NCBI GenBank assembly: GCA_016169945.1
Contig: JADLSH010000195.1
Coordinates: forward strand, 124,001 to 188,000
DNA: 64,000 nt
Direction: 5' to 3'
From: Trachythela sp. YZ-2020
Lineage: Eukaryota; Cnidaria; Anthozoa; Malacalcyonacea; Clavulariidae
How positions within the stretch are numbered: the first letter of the stretch is position 1; every line of letters begins with the position of its first letter. This document shows, piece by piece, positions 33,216 through 44,940 of the stretch. The translations under genes were made by a program, and so were the position numbers. The notes beneath the pieces are model-generated. The model made no database searches. It was given only the letters and a program-made list of their open reading frames with translations, and was not told the DNA's origin.

Positions 33216-33479
33216 TATAAATTTAAGTTAATGAGACAACACATTAAATTGAGGTTTGTTTTACTATCCAACAAGTGGGAAAAGCCTGTCAACACCCACA
33301 AAATTTACAAGAAAATATTTCTGATCAAAGTTCAAAGTATGTCCAGACACGTGCAATACGAATGCAATTTGCTCAGCCAATCGAATGACTCTACTGCCAA
33401 TCATATTTCAATGACAATAGGCAAAGTGCGCTATATAACGTCAAGCGTGTCAATTTGCCGAATGTTTCAACTGAATAGA

Positions 33480-35735
33480 CACAAAATTTTGCAAGAATAA
33501 AAATGTACATATTAATATGCGAAGTGCTTTGGACGGTGCGAGAACTTGGGCGATTCGAATGCTAAATATGTCGATGCGAGACCTCCTTCGGCACAACAAC
33601 AAGATTGATGCGAACGACGGGCAGCATGGCGAATAACGACGTGGTTTATCTACAATCAGAACTGGCGTATGTTCAAGTGAACGTCTATTAGTTGTTCAGT
33701 ATTAGTGCCAGCTAGCCGTTAAGACAAAGTATAATTTGGGTTAACAGGACGATATGTCCAATTTGAGCAGTATATGTTGCACTGGCATTGTCTCATTGTC
33801 AATATATCTAGTTCCTGGTAGGCACCACCTGTACTGACACCAAGGTGGAGGGCAAAGGGGCGACCCCCCACCCCCAATAATTCCTCAAAGTCTTTGAATT
33901 ATAGCTGATTAACTGTATGTAAGAAAGTTATATCAATGATTTTCAACCAGGAAGGCCTTGATGGGCTATAATTTAATTAAAATTTTCATGTAATTTAGGC
34001 CAAAAGGTTTTAAGAACTCAGATTTGCAGCAACAAAAGGGTGGCTGTATGTTGGCAACCTAAGCCAGTACCCCAATATTTCACCAAATGTCCACCACTGT
34101 ATATTAACCTACTTGATTCTATTGGTATATGCAGTTAAGTCTAAGGCTAAGCTTGTTGTCAAAGTTACTAAAAGATATCATGGAAATAATTTGGCAGTTC
34201 ATTATATTTTATTTTCAGATTGCAATTTCTTTATATACTACTGTTACTACATAGCACTACCAACATTGTGGACTATATTCAGATAATATTTCAAATTAGT
34301 TGAGTGCAAATCTCAACACGCATGAGACTGCTTTCACTGTTGTGTTCAAGCTTGAGTTAATATACCACATACACCACTGTTATCACAGTTTAAGGAAATA
34401 CAGTTGATGCCAATTTAATGTTAACCTTTAGAAAACAAATCTCTGATAATCGGGGATCAATTGAAACTTATAGGTGAAACACAAATATGTTTGCTTGTTA
34501 CTTTATGTAATTCAATCACATTCTCTGTATACTGAACCTGTTGCTGTTCAAATGTAGAGACCTTTTATCGTATAGCTCCGAGTTCCATACACCAGACTGT
34601 TACGTTAGATGAATTGAAAAATAAATAAATAAATAAAATGGAAAATAATAAAACAAACATGCCTTGTTAGTTAGCTCTGTTTGTCGTGTTACCAACACTC
34701 CAATAATGAATTTGTGAGATAAAAAGCTTCGTGGGGGAGCTGCTGTATGTCTTGGGCCCCATCCAGGTTTCCTGTACTGCAGGTTTTTCCTGGCCTCCCT
34801 GACATCTCAGCTGTAGTATGAGTGATGGTAATGCTCAAATGGAAGTCAACTATCATCAGGCAAAAGCTGTCTTCTCTATGACTACAGCTTTGTGGGAGAT
34901 GGGTTTCTTCGTCTATGGGGGAATACACTTGCAGTGTATTTGTGGGGTTGAAGTGTTCCAAATGGTCAACTTCATTGCCCATAGACTCAGATTATTTCAT
35001 GGAAATATAATCAGTCGAATCGTAAGGACTGTCCAAGGGGATTATCACCCATTGGTTCAGGTAATGTCGGAGAGGGTCGCAAACTTGATGACAGGGCTCT
35101 ATCGTGGTTTTTACCCCTAGGGCATTTAGTCTCTCCTAGCGGGTCTCCTGTATACCCCCGCGGGATGAAAACATAAGGCTAGAATGAGTCTTTGGGTTGA
35201 CCAGAATATAAATATTGGTTCACTTCAGTCTTCACCCCGAACCCGTTCTCCCACAAATTTGGCGTGTGTTTAATTTAATTACCGGTGCATTTTAGTATAT
35301 AATGTGCTTGGATCATTAATTAATGACAAAATGTCAGATTTTAATTAAAATATATATATACTGACCCTAACCACAAAATGTCAAAAAAATATTGAGAATT
35401 AAGTCTAGTTTCTGTAGTGAGGCTAGTCGGAAAAATATAACAATATAAACTGAGCTCCGTTTTACTTTAGATTCATGACATTTTGTCAAAATATTCTCAT
35501 ATTTTGAAATTGTAAATGTGTTTATATAGAGAGCAACATCTGTTTATATACAAAGCAATATAAATATCGTAAACTGCTTACACGACGGACTTTCCGCCGT
35601 GAAATAATTATTTCCACCTCGTAAAGTCTTGTGCCGTATAGTACATAACAACAGACGAAGGAGAGTTTAGCTGTTCGTAATCCACGCGTTGACGCTTCGA
35701 TGCGGCCGCCATTTTGAACACTGAATTTAATTAGA
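33480..35735. other. convertase intron sequence without recognised genes
   Basis: Overlapping frames at 34689-34982 (minus) and 34818-35120 (plus) have no recognisable motifs. A short (AAAT)n lies at about 34618-34640. The segment around 34720-35160 is less AT-rich than the rest but I cannot assign it. Confidence 0.35.
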
Positions 35736-35799
35736 TGAGTATATGACCGCTGAGCAAGCGAGCGGGGGAACGGGGGCATGTTCTCAATTTCTGTCCATG

Positions 35800-35905
35800 G
35801 GAAAGAAGGTTCCATATCTTTGTTATATAGAAGTAACAGCCTCATTCCCAGGCTCTTCCCTCTTGTGGAGGAAATACCCTGGTTGGAGCTGGTCTTGTGC
35901 CTCCC
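35800..35905 (+). repeat. dispersed repeat fragment, also at 44225-44335 in opposite orientation
   Basis: 'cctcattcccaggctcttcc', followed by a '...tggagg' segment and preceded by 'tttgttatatagaagt', is matched in reverse complement by the segment at 44225-44335 (ggaagagcctgggaacgagg and tttgtcatatagaagt). Confidence 0.55.
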
Positions 35906-36780
35906 AGATTTTGGGAAGTAAAATTGAAAATGCACTGATGGAGGGGTGTCGGAGGAGCGTGTTGTCTTCTGTGATGTTATTGCATTTGGAAAATTATAGT
36001 TTTGGGCGATAAAGTTAATATTTGCAACAAGAAATCGTGACAAGAACTGTTCATATGTATCGTATATGCTGAGATGTGGAATTGGTATAAAATAACGAGA
36101 TCCTTTGTTTTCTAAAATATCGCCAACTGTGTGTAAACAATGCTATCCCGATTATTAAACTCTCTGTTATTAAACGTACGGTAAAATTGAATATTTATGA
36201 TGCAACATGTATATAATTATAATTGGTACTTCATAGTTCATATTTGTTAGTATACACACAGCTTTTTAGCTTGATCTAATATAATATACAAGGATAATTT
36301 TTGCTCTGTGGAATAGAATACAGTTGCTAAAAGTATTTGTTAAAAGTATACAGCTTTGAGTTGTAGCTGTGTCTGTAAGACATCAATACAGACAATAGAC
36401 AATAAGCAATTTATGTCGACTTTATCGTATACTGTGATTGACATGCACGCGCTTGACAATATTTAGTATCCAACTAAGCTTTTATTATGATGCACTACAG
36501 CTGATTGAAAGGAAAGTTTAAAATCCGTATAAAGACTAAATACTTTAATGCTCTGTGCCTGCTGTATAGAAAAAGAATAGATAGAAAACTTTATTTATAC
36601 ACGCTGACCTCGTCAACCGAAGCTGATTTCCAGGAGGGGCGTGTGCAAAAAATAGAAAATGTTACAATTTAGAGCTATTTACAAAAATACGTATGTTTTA
36701 AAAGATGGAAAATTTAAATTATTTACATAATAATAGCGTTGTTAGACTATTTACAGGTAATCAATTTACTTTGTACTCAT

Positions 36781-39639
36781 TTATGTGAGCAGCGATTTTA
36801 TTTTGAAAGGAAGAAAGAGATCTGCTCTCCCTAATTCTTTGGGAATGGAATTCCAAAGGTGTGCTCCGTCATACATAAAACTATTTTTCATATTGTTAGT
36901 ACGTGGTTTTGGTAAACTAAGACCACTTGAAATGTCCCGAAGGTTGTAGTCGATTTTCTCATTTTTGTATGAAAAAAGATTAGTGAGTGATTTGGGACCC
37001 ATATTATTTAATAGTTTATACATCATTTTTGTTTTAGCTTTCTTCCTTTCTGTTTCGAGTGGCTCCCAACCCAATGCATGTAAAGCAGTAGAATGATTTA
37101 CGTCATTGCTCATGTTCATTATAATCCTAGCAGCTCTATTTTGCAGTTTTTGGAGTCGTTTTGATTGTGTTGCACCAAACACATCCCATACTTCACAACA
37201 GTAATCAAAGTATGGGCGAACAATAGCGTTATATATGGAAATTAGTGTATCTTTGTCAACAAAAGGTTTGACACGACGGAGAGCAGAGATTCCTGCTGTT
37301 ATTTTTTTGCAAATATTATTAGTATTACTTTTCCAAGATATATACTGGTCAACAATTACTCCAAGAGTTTTACATTCGTAAACTTGTTTAATTTGTTTAT
37401 TGTCAATGAAAACATTCGGATGAGAATCAGAAACATTTTTTATCATTGGTTTTGAACCTATTAACATAAACTCAGTCTTAGCTACATTAAGACTAAGTTT
37501 ATTGGCGATTAACCATTTTCTGAGGTTTTCTAAATCAGAATTTACTGCAGCCTCAAGGTCAGTTATAGAATCTCCTGAAGCTGTCAGATTTGTGTCGTCA
37601 GCAAATAACCGATGTTTTGTTTTATTTAAACATTGAGGTAAATCATTAATATATAACAGAAAGAATAGTGGCCCTAAAATAGAGCCTTGTGGTACGCCAC
37701 ATTTAATCAGTCGCTCTGATGAAAAGGAATTTTTTATTTGACATTTCTGATTTCGGTTTGTGAGATAAGATTTGAGCAAAGTTTGAGCTTGTCCTTTTAT
37801 TCCATAGAGCTCTAACTTCCTCAATAGAATTTGATGATCAACAGTATCAAATGCTTTTTTCAAATCAATTAAAACTACTAGGTTAAACATTTTCCTGTCT
37901 AGATTCACATACCAATCATTGGCACAGTCCAGTAATGCAGTAGCTGTGGAGTGAAATTTTCGAAAACCAAATTGAGAATCACTAAGAAGTTCAAATTTTG
38001 TTAAGTAGTTGTACAGTTGATCATATAGAATTCGTTCCATAATTTTGCTAATGGCCGGTAGAACCGAAATTGGTCTGTAGTTTCCTGGAATATTTCGTTG
38101 GCCATTTTTATACAGGGGTAACACTCTAGCCACTTTCCATTCATCAGGAAAAGAAGATAGAGTAATAGCCTGATTAAAAATAAGCGTCAGTGAGTCTGAA
38201 ATGGCGGGTGCTGCTATTTTAATAATTTTACAAGAAATCTTGTCAATGCCAGTAGCTTTATTGCTAGAAAGCCCATGCAAAAGACGATAGGCATTACTGA
38301 CAGTAACAGGCTGGAATTCAGCAAATTCCGATTTAGCATTTTTAATATACGTTTCAAAATTATAATTTGAAGTATCAATTTTTCTAGCTAAATCAGGGCC
38401 AATATTTGAAAAATAATCATTAAAGCCTTCTGCAATATCTTTTGGACTTGTCAAATTTTTTCCACCTAGATTAATCTCATTTACCACTGTTGGTTTGTTT
38501 TGTCTACCTAGTAGGTTGTTTATACTTTTCCAAGCTTTTTTGGGATTGAATTTTTGACCAGCTATTTTCGAGGAATAATAATCTTTTTTGGCATTTCTTA
38601 GTTCTATATTTACTTTATTTCTAGTCGTTTTATAATTTGACCAATCATTTTCTAGTTTTGTTAAAATGGCTTTTCGTTTTAACTTGTCCCTTGTATTTAT
38701 AAGTTTCTTTATGTTGCTTGTAATCCAAGGTACTTTTTTTGATCTGATTTTTTTGCTTTGAAGTGGTGCATGCTTATCTAGGACTTCTAAGAATATTTCT
38801 TTCCAAATTTCCCACATATCATTTGGGTCATCTGCAAAAAAATACACTTTTTCCCATTGCTGTTTTAGCAGTTCTGAAACAAATTTTTCCTCATCAAAAT
38901 TTTTCATGTTTCTCATCTCTACGATATTCTCTTGTTTTTTTATAACAGAGATTTTCCTGATTGCAAATACTAGACTATGATCACTTATACCTGTATGAAT
39001 CACACCAGAATCAGAAATTTTCTCTGGTGTATTAGTAACAACATGATCAATTAGACTGGTGGTTGTTATAGTCACTCGAGTAGCTTCATCTATCAGTTGT
39101 GATAATTGATATAGTTCATACAAAGACTTTATTTTCTTTGTTGACATGTTAGAATCTTCATCTGGTTTTAATAAATCACAGTTTAGATCACCCAGAATAT
39201 ACATTTCTTTATTTTCATTATCTATAGCTTTGATCAATTTTTCAAGATGATCAAAGAATTCAGATAACGCACTGGGTGGTCTATAAACTGTCGTAACAAG
39301 AAATGGTTTGCTATGCGGCTTAATAACTTCAACACAAACAGCTTCGAGTTCAGGGGGAACTAGATCACTTCTTATTTTGTAATTGATTGAACTACGCAAG
39401 TAAATACAAACTCCACCACCATTCCTTGATCTATCTTTCCTGACGATATCGTAGCCATCTAGGTTAATCATGTTATCTGTGATATTTGCATCGAGTCGTG
39501 TCTCATTGAAGGCAAACAGATCAATGAACTTATTTGACATTGAAAAATTAATTTCATCTATTTTTTTAGGTAAACTAACAATATTCAGAAAAGCCATTTT
39601 AAAACCTCTTTCATTTGGGATTGAGCTAAGGGTTTTCAT
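36781..39639 (-). CDS. intact CR1 ORF2: endonuclease and reverse transcriptase, 952 residues
   Basis: Starts with an ATG 32 bases after the ORF1 stop. Residues about 15-235 are the apurinic-type endonuclease, with FNETRL (catalytic Glu), RKDRSRNGGGVCIYL, TVYRPP, GDLNCD and SDHSLVF. After a basic linker (KVPWITSNIKKLINTRDKLK) the reverse transcriptase follows. Its motifs are NYRPISVLPAISKIMERIL, SQFGFRKFHSTATALLD, LIDLKKAFDTVDH (first catalytic Asp), [20 protein letters not shown] and LFADDTNLTASG (catalytic DD). The C-terminal region includes YFDYCCEVWDVFGATQ, LQKLQNRAARIIM and YNLRDISSGLSLPKPRT. No stop or frameshift is seen and every catalytic motif is present, so it could encode a working enzyme. 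It would nick DNA and reverse-transcribe its RNA at the target. Length is normal for CR1 ORF2. Confidence 0.9.
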   Translation of the reverse strand: MKTLSSIPNERGFKMAFLNIVSLPKKIDEINFSMSNKFIDLFAFNETRLDANITDNMINLDGYDIVRKDRSRNGGGVCIYLRSSINYKIRSDLVPPELEAVCVEVIKPHSKPFLVTTVYRPPSALSEFFDHLEKLIKAIDNENKEMYILGDLNCDLLKPDEDSNMSTKKIKSLYELYQLSQLIDEATRVTITTTSLIDHVVTNTPEKISDSGVIHTGISDHSLVFAIRKISVIKKQENIVEMRNMKNFDEEKFVSELLKQQWEKVYFFADDPNDMWEIWKEIFLEVLDKHAPLQSKKIRSKKVPWITSNIKKLINTRDKLKRKAILTKLENDWSNYKTTRNKVNIELRNAKKDYYSSKIAGQKFNPKKAWKSINNLLGRQNKPTVVNEINLGGKNLTSPKDIAEGFNDYFSNIGPDLARKIDTSNYNFETYIKNAKSEFAEFQPVTVSNAYRLLHGLSSNKATGIDKISCKIIKIAAPAISDSLTLIFNQAITLSSFPDEWKVARVLPLYKNGQRNIPGNYRPISVLPAISKIMERILYDQLYNYLTKFELLSDSQFGFRKFHSTATALLDCANDWYVNLDRKMFNLVVLIDLKKAFDTVDHQILLRKLELYGIKGQAQTLLKSYLTNRNQKCQIKNSFSSERLIKCGVPQGSILGPLFFLLYINDLPQCLNKTKHRLFADDTNLTASGDSITDLEAAVNSDLENLRKWLIANKLSLNVAKTEFMLIGSKPMIKNVSDSHPNVFIDNKQIKQVYECKTLGVIVDQYISWKSNTNNICKKITAGISALRRVKPFVDKDTLISIYNAIVRPYFDYCCEVWDVFGATQSKRLQKLQNRAARIIMNMSNDVNHSTALHALGWEPLETERKKAKTKMMYKLLNNMGPKSLTNLFSYKNEKIDYNLRDISSGLSLPKPRTNNMKNSFMYDGAHLWNSIPKELGRADLFLPFKIKSLLT

Positions 39640-39671
39640 AAAATCGCTGCTCGCATTGTCCCCTGGTAAAT

Positions 39672-40365
39672 CTAAGCTACTTTCTGTTTCAACATTTGCT
39701 TTACATGAGCCAGATACATTGTCCAGTCTTTCTGGCGACCATGACTTTGACGAAAAGAATGATTTTCCTTACGACTTGAAGTCGTTCTTGTATTATTAAT
39801 TCGACCTGATTTCAAATAAGTGCAGAATGCACTTCCCAAGGCTTTATCACCTTCACGATTTAAATGGAGATTTGATCTATTTAATAAAGATCTGCCTATG
39901 CAACTATTATCAATATAGGTTATTTTATGTTTAGAGCATAAGCTATGAACTAGAACATTATATTGTTCAATTATTTTATTGTTTACCTTACCATCATAGC
40001 GTTTGGTTACACCTGATACTGCAATCTTTTCGGTGTGGACTTTTACCTTGTTTATCAGGTTTTCCATGTTCGCTGCTACTTTCTCTGGATTATCACGTAC
40101 CAGATCATTTGTCCCAACATGCAGGATGATGGTGCTGAATTTTTGCTCCTCTGTTTGATTTTCTTCAAACTTCTTGGCAAGCTGGTTCACTGTGGCTCCA
40201 CTGTATGAATGTGAGATTGCCTTGCTTCTTGCAGATCGCCCAATTTTGCTTGCATCTATGTGTGTTTGACCATGGAATCTCCTATCACCAGGACTGTTTT
40301 CTCATGGTTGGACTTTATTTCCGGCTTCATGGTGGATTTCGTTTTAGTATTGTTTTTCTTGCTTT
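39672..40365 (-). pseudogene. CR1 ORF1, SGNH/GDSL esterase-like domain, one frameshift
   Basis: The upstream piece reads TMKPEIKSNHEKTVLVIGDS, carrying the GDS block of SGNH hydrolases. A one-base change near 40262 shifts the frame. The downstream frame (40190-39672) carries IILHVGTNDLV (the G.ND block), an N-rich middle and HLNREGDKALG (the conserved His region). Esterase domains in ORF1 are known for CR1 elements and are thought to help contact lipid or protein partners. The rest of the C-terminus is basic (SSRKENHSFRQSHGRQK). The shift could be a real mutation or a sequencing error. Confidence 0.75.
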
Positions 40366-40435
40366 TACTGATGAACAGTGAAAGCGACATGAGACTTATG
40401 ACATGTGACTGCGCATCAGATTAGGAATTTTATTT

Positions 40436-43400
40436 ATTTTATTTTATTTAAGAATTTTACAGAGGATAGACATTTCAGTGAAAACCACTGTTATCAATAT
40501 GTGTCCTCTTTATACTAACAATATAAAAATATTAAACTCGTGCAAATCATTAAACTCATGCAATAGCTAAATTAGAACTCTATATTAGAACTACCACAAG
40601 GGTCAAAGCTGTTACACTTCTCTCTAAGACTACCTGAAATGTTTGTCCAACATTAGGCTAAAAGTTTTAAAATCCTTCTCTCCCCTTACTTCAATTGGGA
40701 GCTCATTATAAATCTTGGCACCCGCAAATCGAAAAGCTTGCCTATTAAACTCAAGTTTTACTTTTGGCAGCTTTACTAGAATAGCTTTTTTCTTGTGTCC
40801 TTATCATGTTTATTAATTTGAAAATAGCCACAGAAGTTACTACATATCTCATTCACTAAGCATTTTCTCATAGTCACACAGGCTTTCTTTTTTATCAGCT
40901 TATCCATGGATGGAATATATATGCCTTATCCAATAATTTCTTTCGCACGCCTTTCAATACAACCTAATTTCTCCAACTGTGTCTCTGTAAACAAAAGCTT
41001 TAAAATTGGGACAATCAGCATTTGATATATCTTATAGGCAACATCGGAAGTTTATGATCACGCAATTTCGACAACAATCGCAAGCGGTTACTTGCCTTCT
41101 TAACAGCATCATCAAATTTTTTGCAAATTGTCAGACATGGCTCAAGAGTATATCCAAGATATTTGTAGGACGTTGTTATTTTTAATGATTCGCCTTTAAA
41201 CTTCACATCAATATCCCTAGATTGCAAGGACAGCCCTTTGCCGTACCGAAAAGCATCACCTCCGTTTTTTCCTTCTTTAAATTCATTATTAATTCATTCT
41301 CATCAAAATAGTTAGCTATTAAATTCATATCCTGTGACAGCATAGCTTCAATACTTTCGACATCCTTACCAGGACAGTAGACAACGGTATCATCAGCATA
41401 TTGTAAGACTCGCCAGTTTGGTTAGAGCCCTGGGGGACTCCACAAAATAATGGCTGATTTGATGACTTATCGACCCCCAGTTGAACATACTGTTGCCGAC
41501 CAAACAGATAATCTGAAAACCATGCCAATTCTTTGCCTTGAACTCCATACGCCTGCAATTTAGCTAATAATACGTCATGGCTAATCGTATCAAAAGCCTT
41601 ACTAAGATCTATAAATATGTCCCCAACGAGATTTCCTTTATCAACATAATTTCGTACATCATCAATGAATAAAGTCGAGAGCAAGATTTGTCGACCTCTT
41701 TGACCTAAAGCCGAATTAACAGTCTTATAAAAGTTTTTCTTCCTCCAAACAATTCATATACTGCTAGTGTATAGCAATTTCGACAACACAGGCAAAACGG
41801 AAATTGGGCGAAAATTCTCCGTTGATCTCTAGACCCAGATTTATGTATCGGTATTAACCTTGCTATTTTCCACTTTAAAGGCACTATGGAAGTTTCCATT
41901 GATAGATTTAAGATATAACACAAAGGGTCAGCTATATACTCCATAATGTCCTTCAACATTCCAGGTGGAAGTTCGTCAACTCCAGTAGCCTTATTTCGCT
42001 TGAGTCGTTTCAATTCATTCAAAATAAATCCTCTAGATATATTTTTCATTACAAAAACTTGATCTGTTCGGGATTTATTTACACCTGTCCGTCTCCATGT
42101 AAGATCAATCAGAGAAAATGGCTGCTCTTTAAGATGTCGATGTTTACTCTTTGCATACTTCATCTTATAACATGAGTTCCTTAGCTTCTTATATAAATTC
42201 CAATCCTCTTCCCTTTTGGTTTTACGAGACTTTCGTAACATGCGATCCGTACTTATCATAAGTTTCCGTATATCCGAGTTTATCCAAGGGCAAGGTTTCC
42301 CCCTAATTTTCTTAACGATTTGAGGTGCATGACAATCAAATATACTCTTCACTGTACTTCACAAAGTACTTTAATGGTAAAGTACTTTAACGCTTTGTTT
42401 ACATCACAGGTATTATACACAGAGCTCCAATCAACATTTTTAAAAACCTCTTTCATATCATCCAGTTTGTACGATGAATAATTTCGACAGTTAATGATCT
42501 TTGGGGTGAACGAAACATTGTGTAGTTTGCGAATGCAGCCAACCATATCATGATCACTTAAGCTAAATGGGAAAACTCCACACCTTGATATTACCGGTTC
42601 ATTGTTTGTCAAAATTAGATCGATTAATGTTGATGAATCCTTTGTAATACGAGTTGCCTGCTTTATCACTTGACCAAAACCATATAGCCGAAAAATCGCT
42701 TTCAGATCCTTATGATCGCTTTGTTTTAGATAATTCGCATTAAAATCGCCCATTACTATAATTTCCTTCGACTCTCTTGCACTTTCTTGAAGCGAATTTA
42801 CGAGCACATTAAAATTCGCTGGTAAATAAACTGATCCCATAGGGGGCCTGTAATAAGCTGCCAGGAGAAAACTTTTTGCATTTCTAACAAAGACTTCTAC
42901 CCAAATGCTTTCTACATCGTCACTTTGCAGATCATGGCGCCTTTCCCATTTAATACTGCCTTTAATAAACATGGCTAGGCCACCCCCTTTTCCAGATTGC
43001 CGATTACGTTTCAGAAAAATATACCCGGGGATTTGAAACAACCGATCAACATCATCAAATTCACCATCAATAATATGAGTTTCCGAGAGCGTCAAAATAT
43101 AGCGTTTACATACCGATCAAACAGCTCTTGCAAGCTGTGAAACTTAGCAAAGAGCCCACAAATGTTTTGATGAAATATCTTCATTCCCTTACTCTTCATA
43201 ATATCATTGACATAGTTTTGTGAGAGCCCAGGGCAGGATTCAATATCCCCACACAACAGCAGCAGAAGCACACACATACTTCGACTTGACGGTCGATAAC
43301 ATGAAGAACTATTTCCTTGCGTAAAGGTTTCTCTCCAGTCTCCTACATCTTTTTCTAGTAAAGTAATACTAACACCATCTGGTTGAACAAACTCCTTATA

Positions 43401-43472
43401 TATACATAAACTCAATGCCACAACCAAAATCAACTGAGACAGGAACAGCGTGCTTACTCCGGCTCCGGCCAT
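40436..43472 (-). mobile_element. CR1-like retrotransposon, full 5' end but broken reading frame
   Basis: The ATG at 43472 starts a hydrophobic leader (STLFLSQLILVVALSLCIY), then LLLLLCGDIESCPGLS and MKIFHQNICGL, the usual lead-in to the endonuclease. A one-base shift near 43093 moves to TLSETHI, NRQSGKGGGLAMF, YYRPP, MGDFNANYL and SLSDHDMVG (43095-42349). A further shift gives the linker and early RT (42352-41705: IRGKPCPWINSDIRKL, RNKATGVDELPPGML, KWKIARLIPIHKSG). Next comes FIDLSKAFDTISHDVLLAKL and GVPQGS (41684-41325), where part of the palm is deleted; the YADD region is out of frame. The thumb remnant is at 41227-41015. The 3' end is (TAAAA)n at 40436-40455. Inactive. Confidence 0.85.
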
Positions 43473-43509
43473 TATGTATCCATTATTAAAATGTTTTTAT
43501 AAACCCTAT

Positions 43510-44200
43510 ATGCTATGATTCCTGCCATGTGCATGCTTCATGGGGGTAAGGTAAAAGTTTATAAAAGGCTATATATACTATATAGTAGATTATATATTTT
43601 GCCTAGCTGCGAAGTAGGCTATATTAGTTTGCCTTCAGGCTTCGACATGTTACAATCGGCCAGAAAATGGAAAAGCAACCAGTTCTCCAATAACATAAAT
43701 TTGTTATTTACCTGAGTATTTTTGTATCTTACTATCTTCTAAACTATAAAATTATTCAACAGAGTTTAGAGTGGACTTCAATCTCTTCATGTTTAGCTAG
43801 TGTCCAAATGTGTACATTTGCTCAAAGACAAAGAAACTATGAGATATATGGTTGCTCTTGAGAACCCCATGTATCTTCAATAAATCAACGCAAAGCTTAT
43901 AACGTTTGTAAATAGCAACAATTCTAATGGCATATTACAAAAATATAAATATAGGTTCCTTTACTATATGAAACCTTTTGAGAGAACATTGAACAACAAC
44001 TCCAAGGCAAACAATTTTGATTTGTTTCATGACTTGTCTGTTGATAAAAACTGTTTAGAAAGTTTTTAAAACTTGAAAGAAAACAGAAATCAAAATTTGC
44101 AAGTATTTTAACTATAAAGATTCCCAAGATTTATTATACATAATATCTTACTCCTTGCAATTGAAGTGTAAAGTTCACAAGTGGAAGCATACTTTTCCCT
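43510..44200. other. no feature recognised
   Basis: AT-rich intron sequence. 'ctatatatactatatagta' near 43570 is simple sequence. Short open frames only. Confidence 0.4.
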
Positions 44201-44224
44201 CACCCTTTAGGCAATAATTTTTTA

Positions 44225-44335
44225 AAGAGACACGTGTCCAGTTCTAACCAAGGTCTTTCCTCTCCAAGAAGGAAGAGCCTGGGAACGAGGTTGATGGAAA
44301 GGAGGTCCCATTTCTTTGTCATATAGAAGTTGGGT
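44225..44335 (-). repeat. dispersed repeat fragment, reverse copy of 35800-35905
   Basis: Contains ggaagagcctgggaacgagg and tttgtcatatagaagt, the reverse complement and matching flank of the earlier copy. No coding content. Confidence 0.55.
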
Positions 44336-44639
44336 TTCCAGTCAATGAAAATTTTGCTGGCAGAAATTCCCCTGCCCTGATCCTTGTTGTCCCAGATAAC
44401 CCATATACTGAACAGGGCCCTGCCATTATTGGGACCAATATAGCCTAACAGTGTAGAGTGTACCAAAACGTATGGCGGAAACTTTCTCCAGAATGCAAAA
44501 TGTTTTTCAGTATGATCTCGCTCGTACAAATTGCGTCAGAAGATGGTAAAATTTGCACAAGGCTAGCGTCTTGACAAATAAGGTTGTGATCGGAGGTAAT
44601 CAAGGAATGCTTGTTTGGGCATGGAACACTTACGCCATT

Positions 44640-44940
44640 TGTTGAATCCAACAACAAGATGAAATTAAAGAGTGTGATGGAATTAAGGAATTAGTAACAA
44701 CTAGTCTCGTCACACTCCGCTGGGGTTCAAGTACATGTAAATTCCCTGTAGAAACTACAAACACGTCCAACAAACCAATCACTATCCGGTTAAATACGAG
44801 GATTGCTACTGTGTATCATGCTTAATATGTTGTGGATACTTCATCCACATCAGTCAGTTGTCACAGTCAGTTTTCGATGGTGAAAGAACATTTTGACTTG
44901 TCGACTACACCGCTTAAGGTAGAAGAGTTATAGTTATGTT
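44640..44940 (+). pseudogene. possible LTR-retroelement polyprotein fragment
   Basis: A plus-strand frame reads NTSNKPITIRLNTRIATVYH and then a stop, followed by MVKEHFDLSTTPL. The 'N.SNK.ITIR.NT.IATV' pattern resembles the region between protease and reverse transcriptase of Ty3-type polyproteins in invertebrates. It is short and interrupted, and the call rests on pattern memory only. Confidence 0.25.

Larger units (their letters stand above)
36590..40430 (-). mobile_element. nearly full-length CR1 retrotransposon (ORF1 esterase, ORF2 endonuclease/RT)
   Basis: The best preserved element in the window. On the minus strand it has ORF1 (about 40365-39672), ORF2 (39639-36781), then a 3' UTR ending in AATAAA and a (CTAT)-like tail near 36579-36590. 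The 5' end abuts, within a few bases, the A-rich tail of the older element at 40436-43472. An SGNH esterase ORF1 together with endonuclease/RT marks the CR1 group. ORF2 is fully open and ORF1 has a single frameshift. Confidence 0.85.

Noticed and set aside
34689..35120. Overlapping ~100-residue frames on both strands as a gene
   Set aside because: Neither shows a domain, splice pattern or similarity to anything I recognise.
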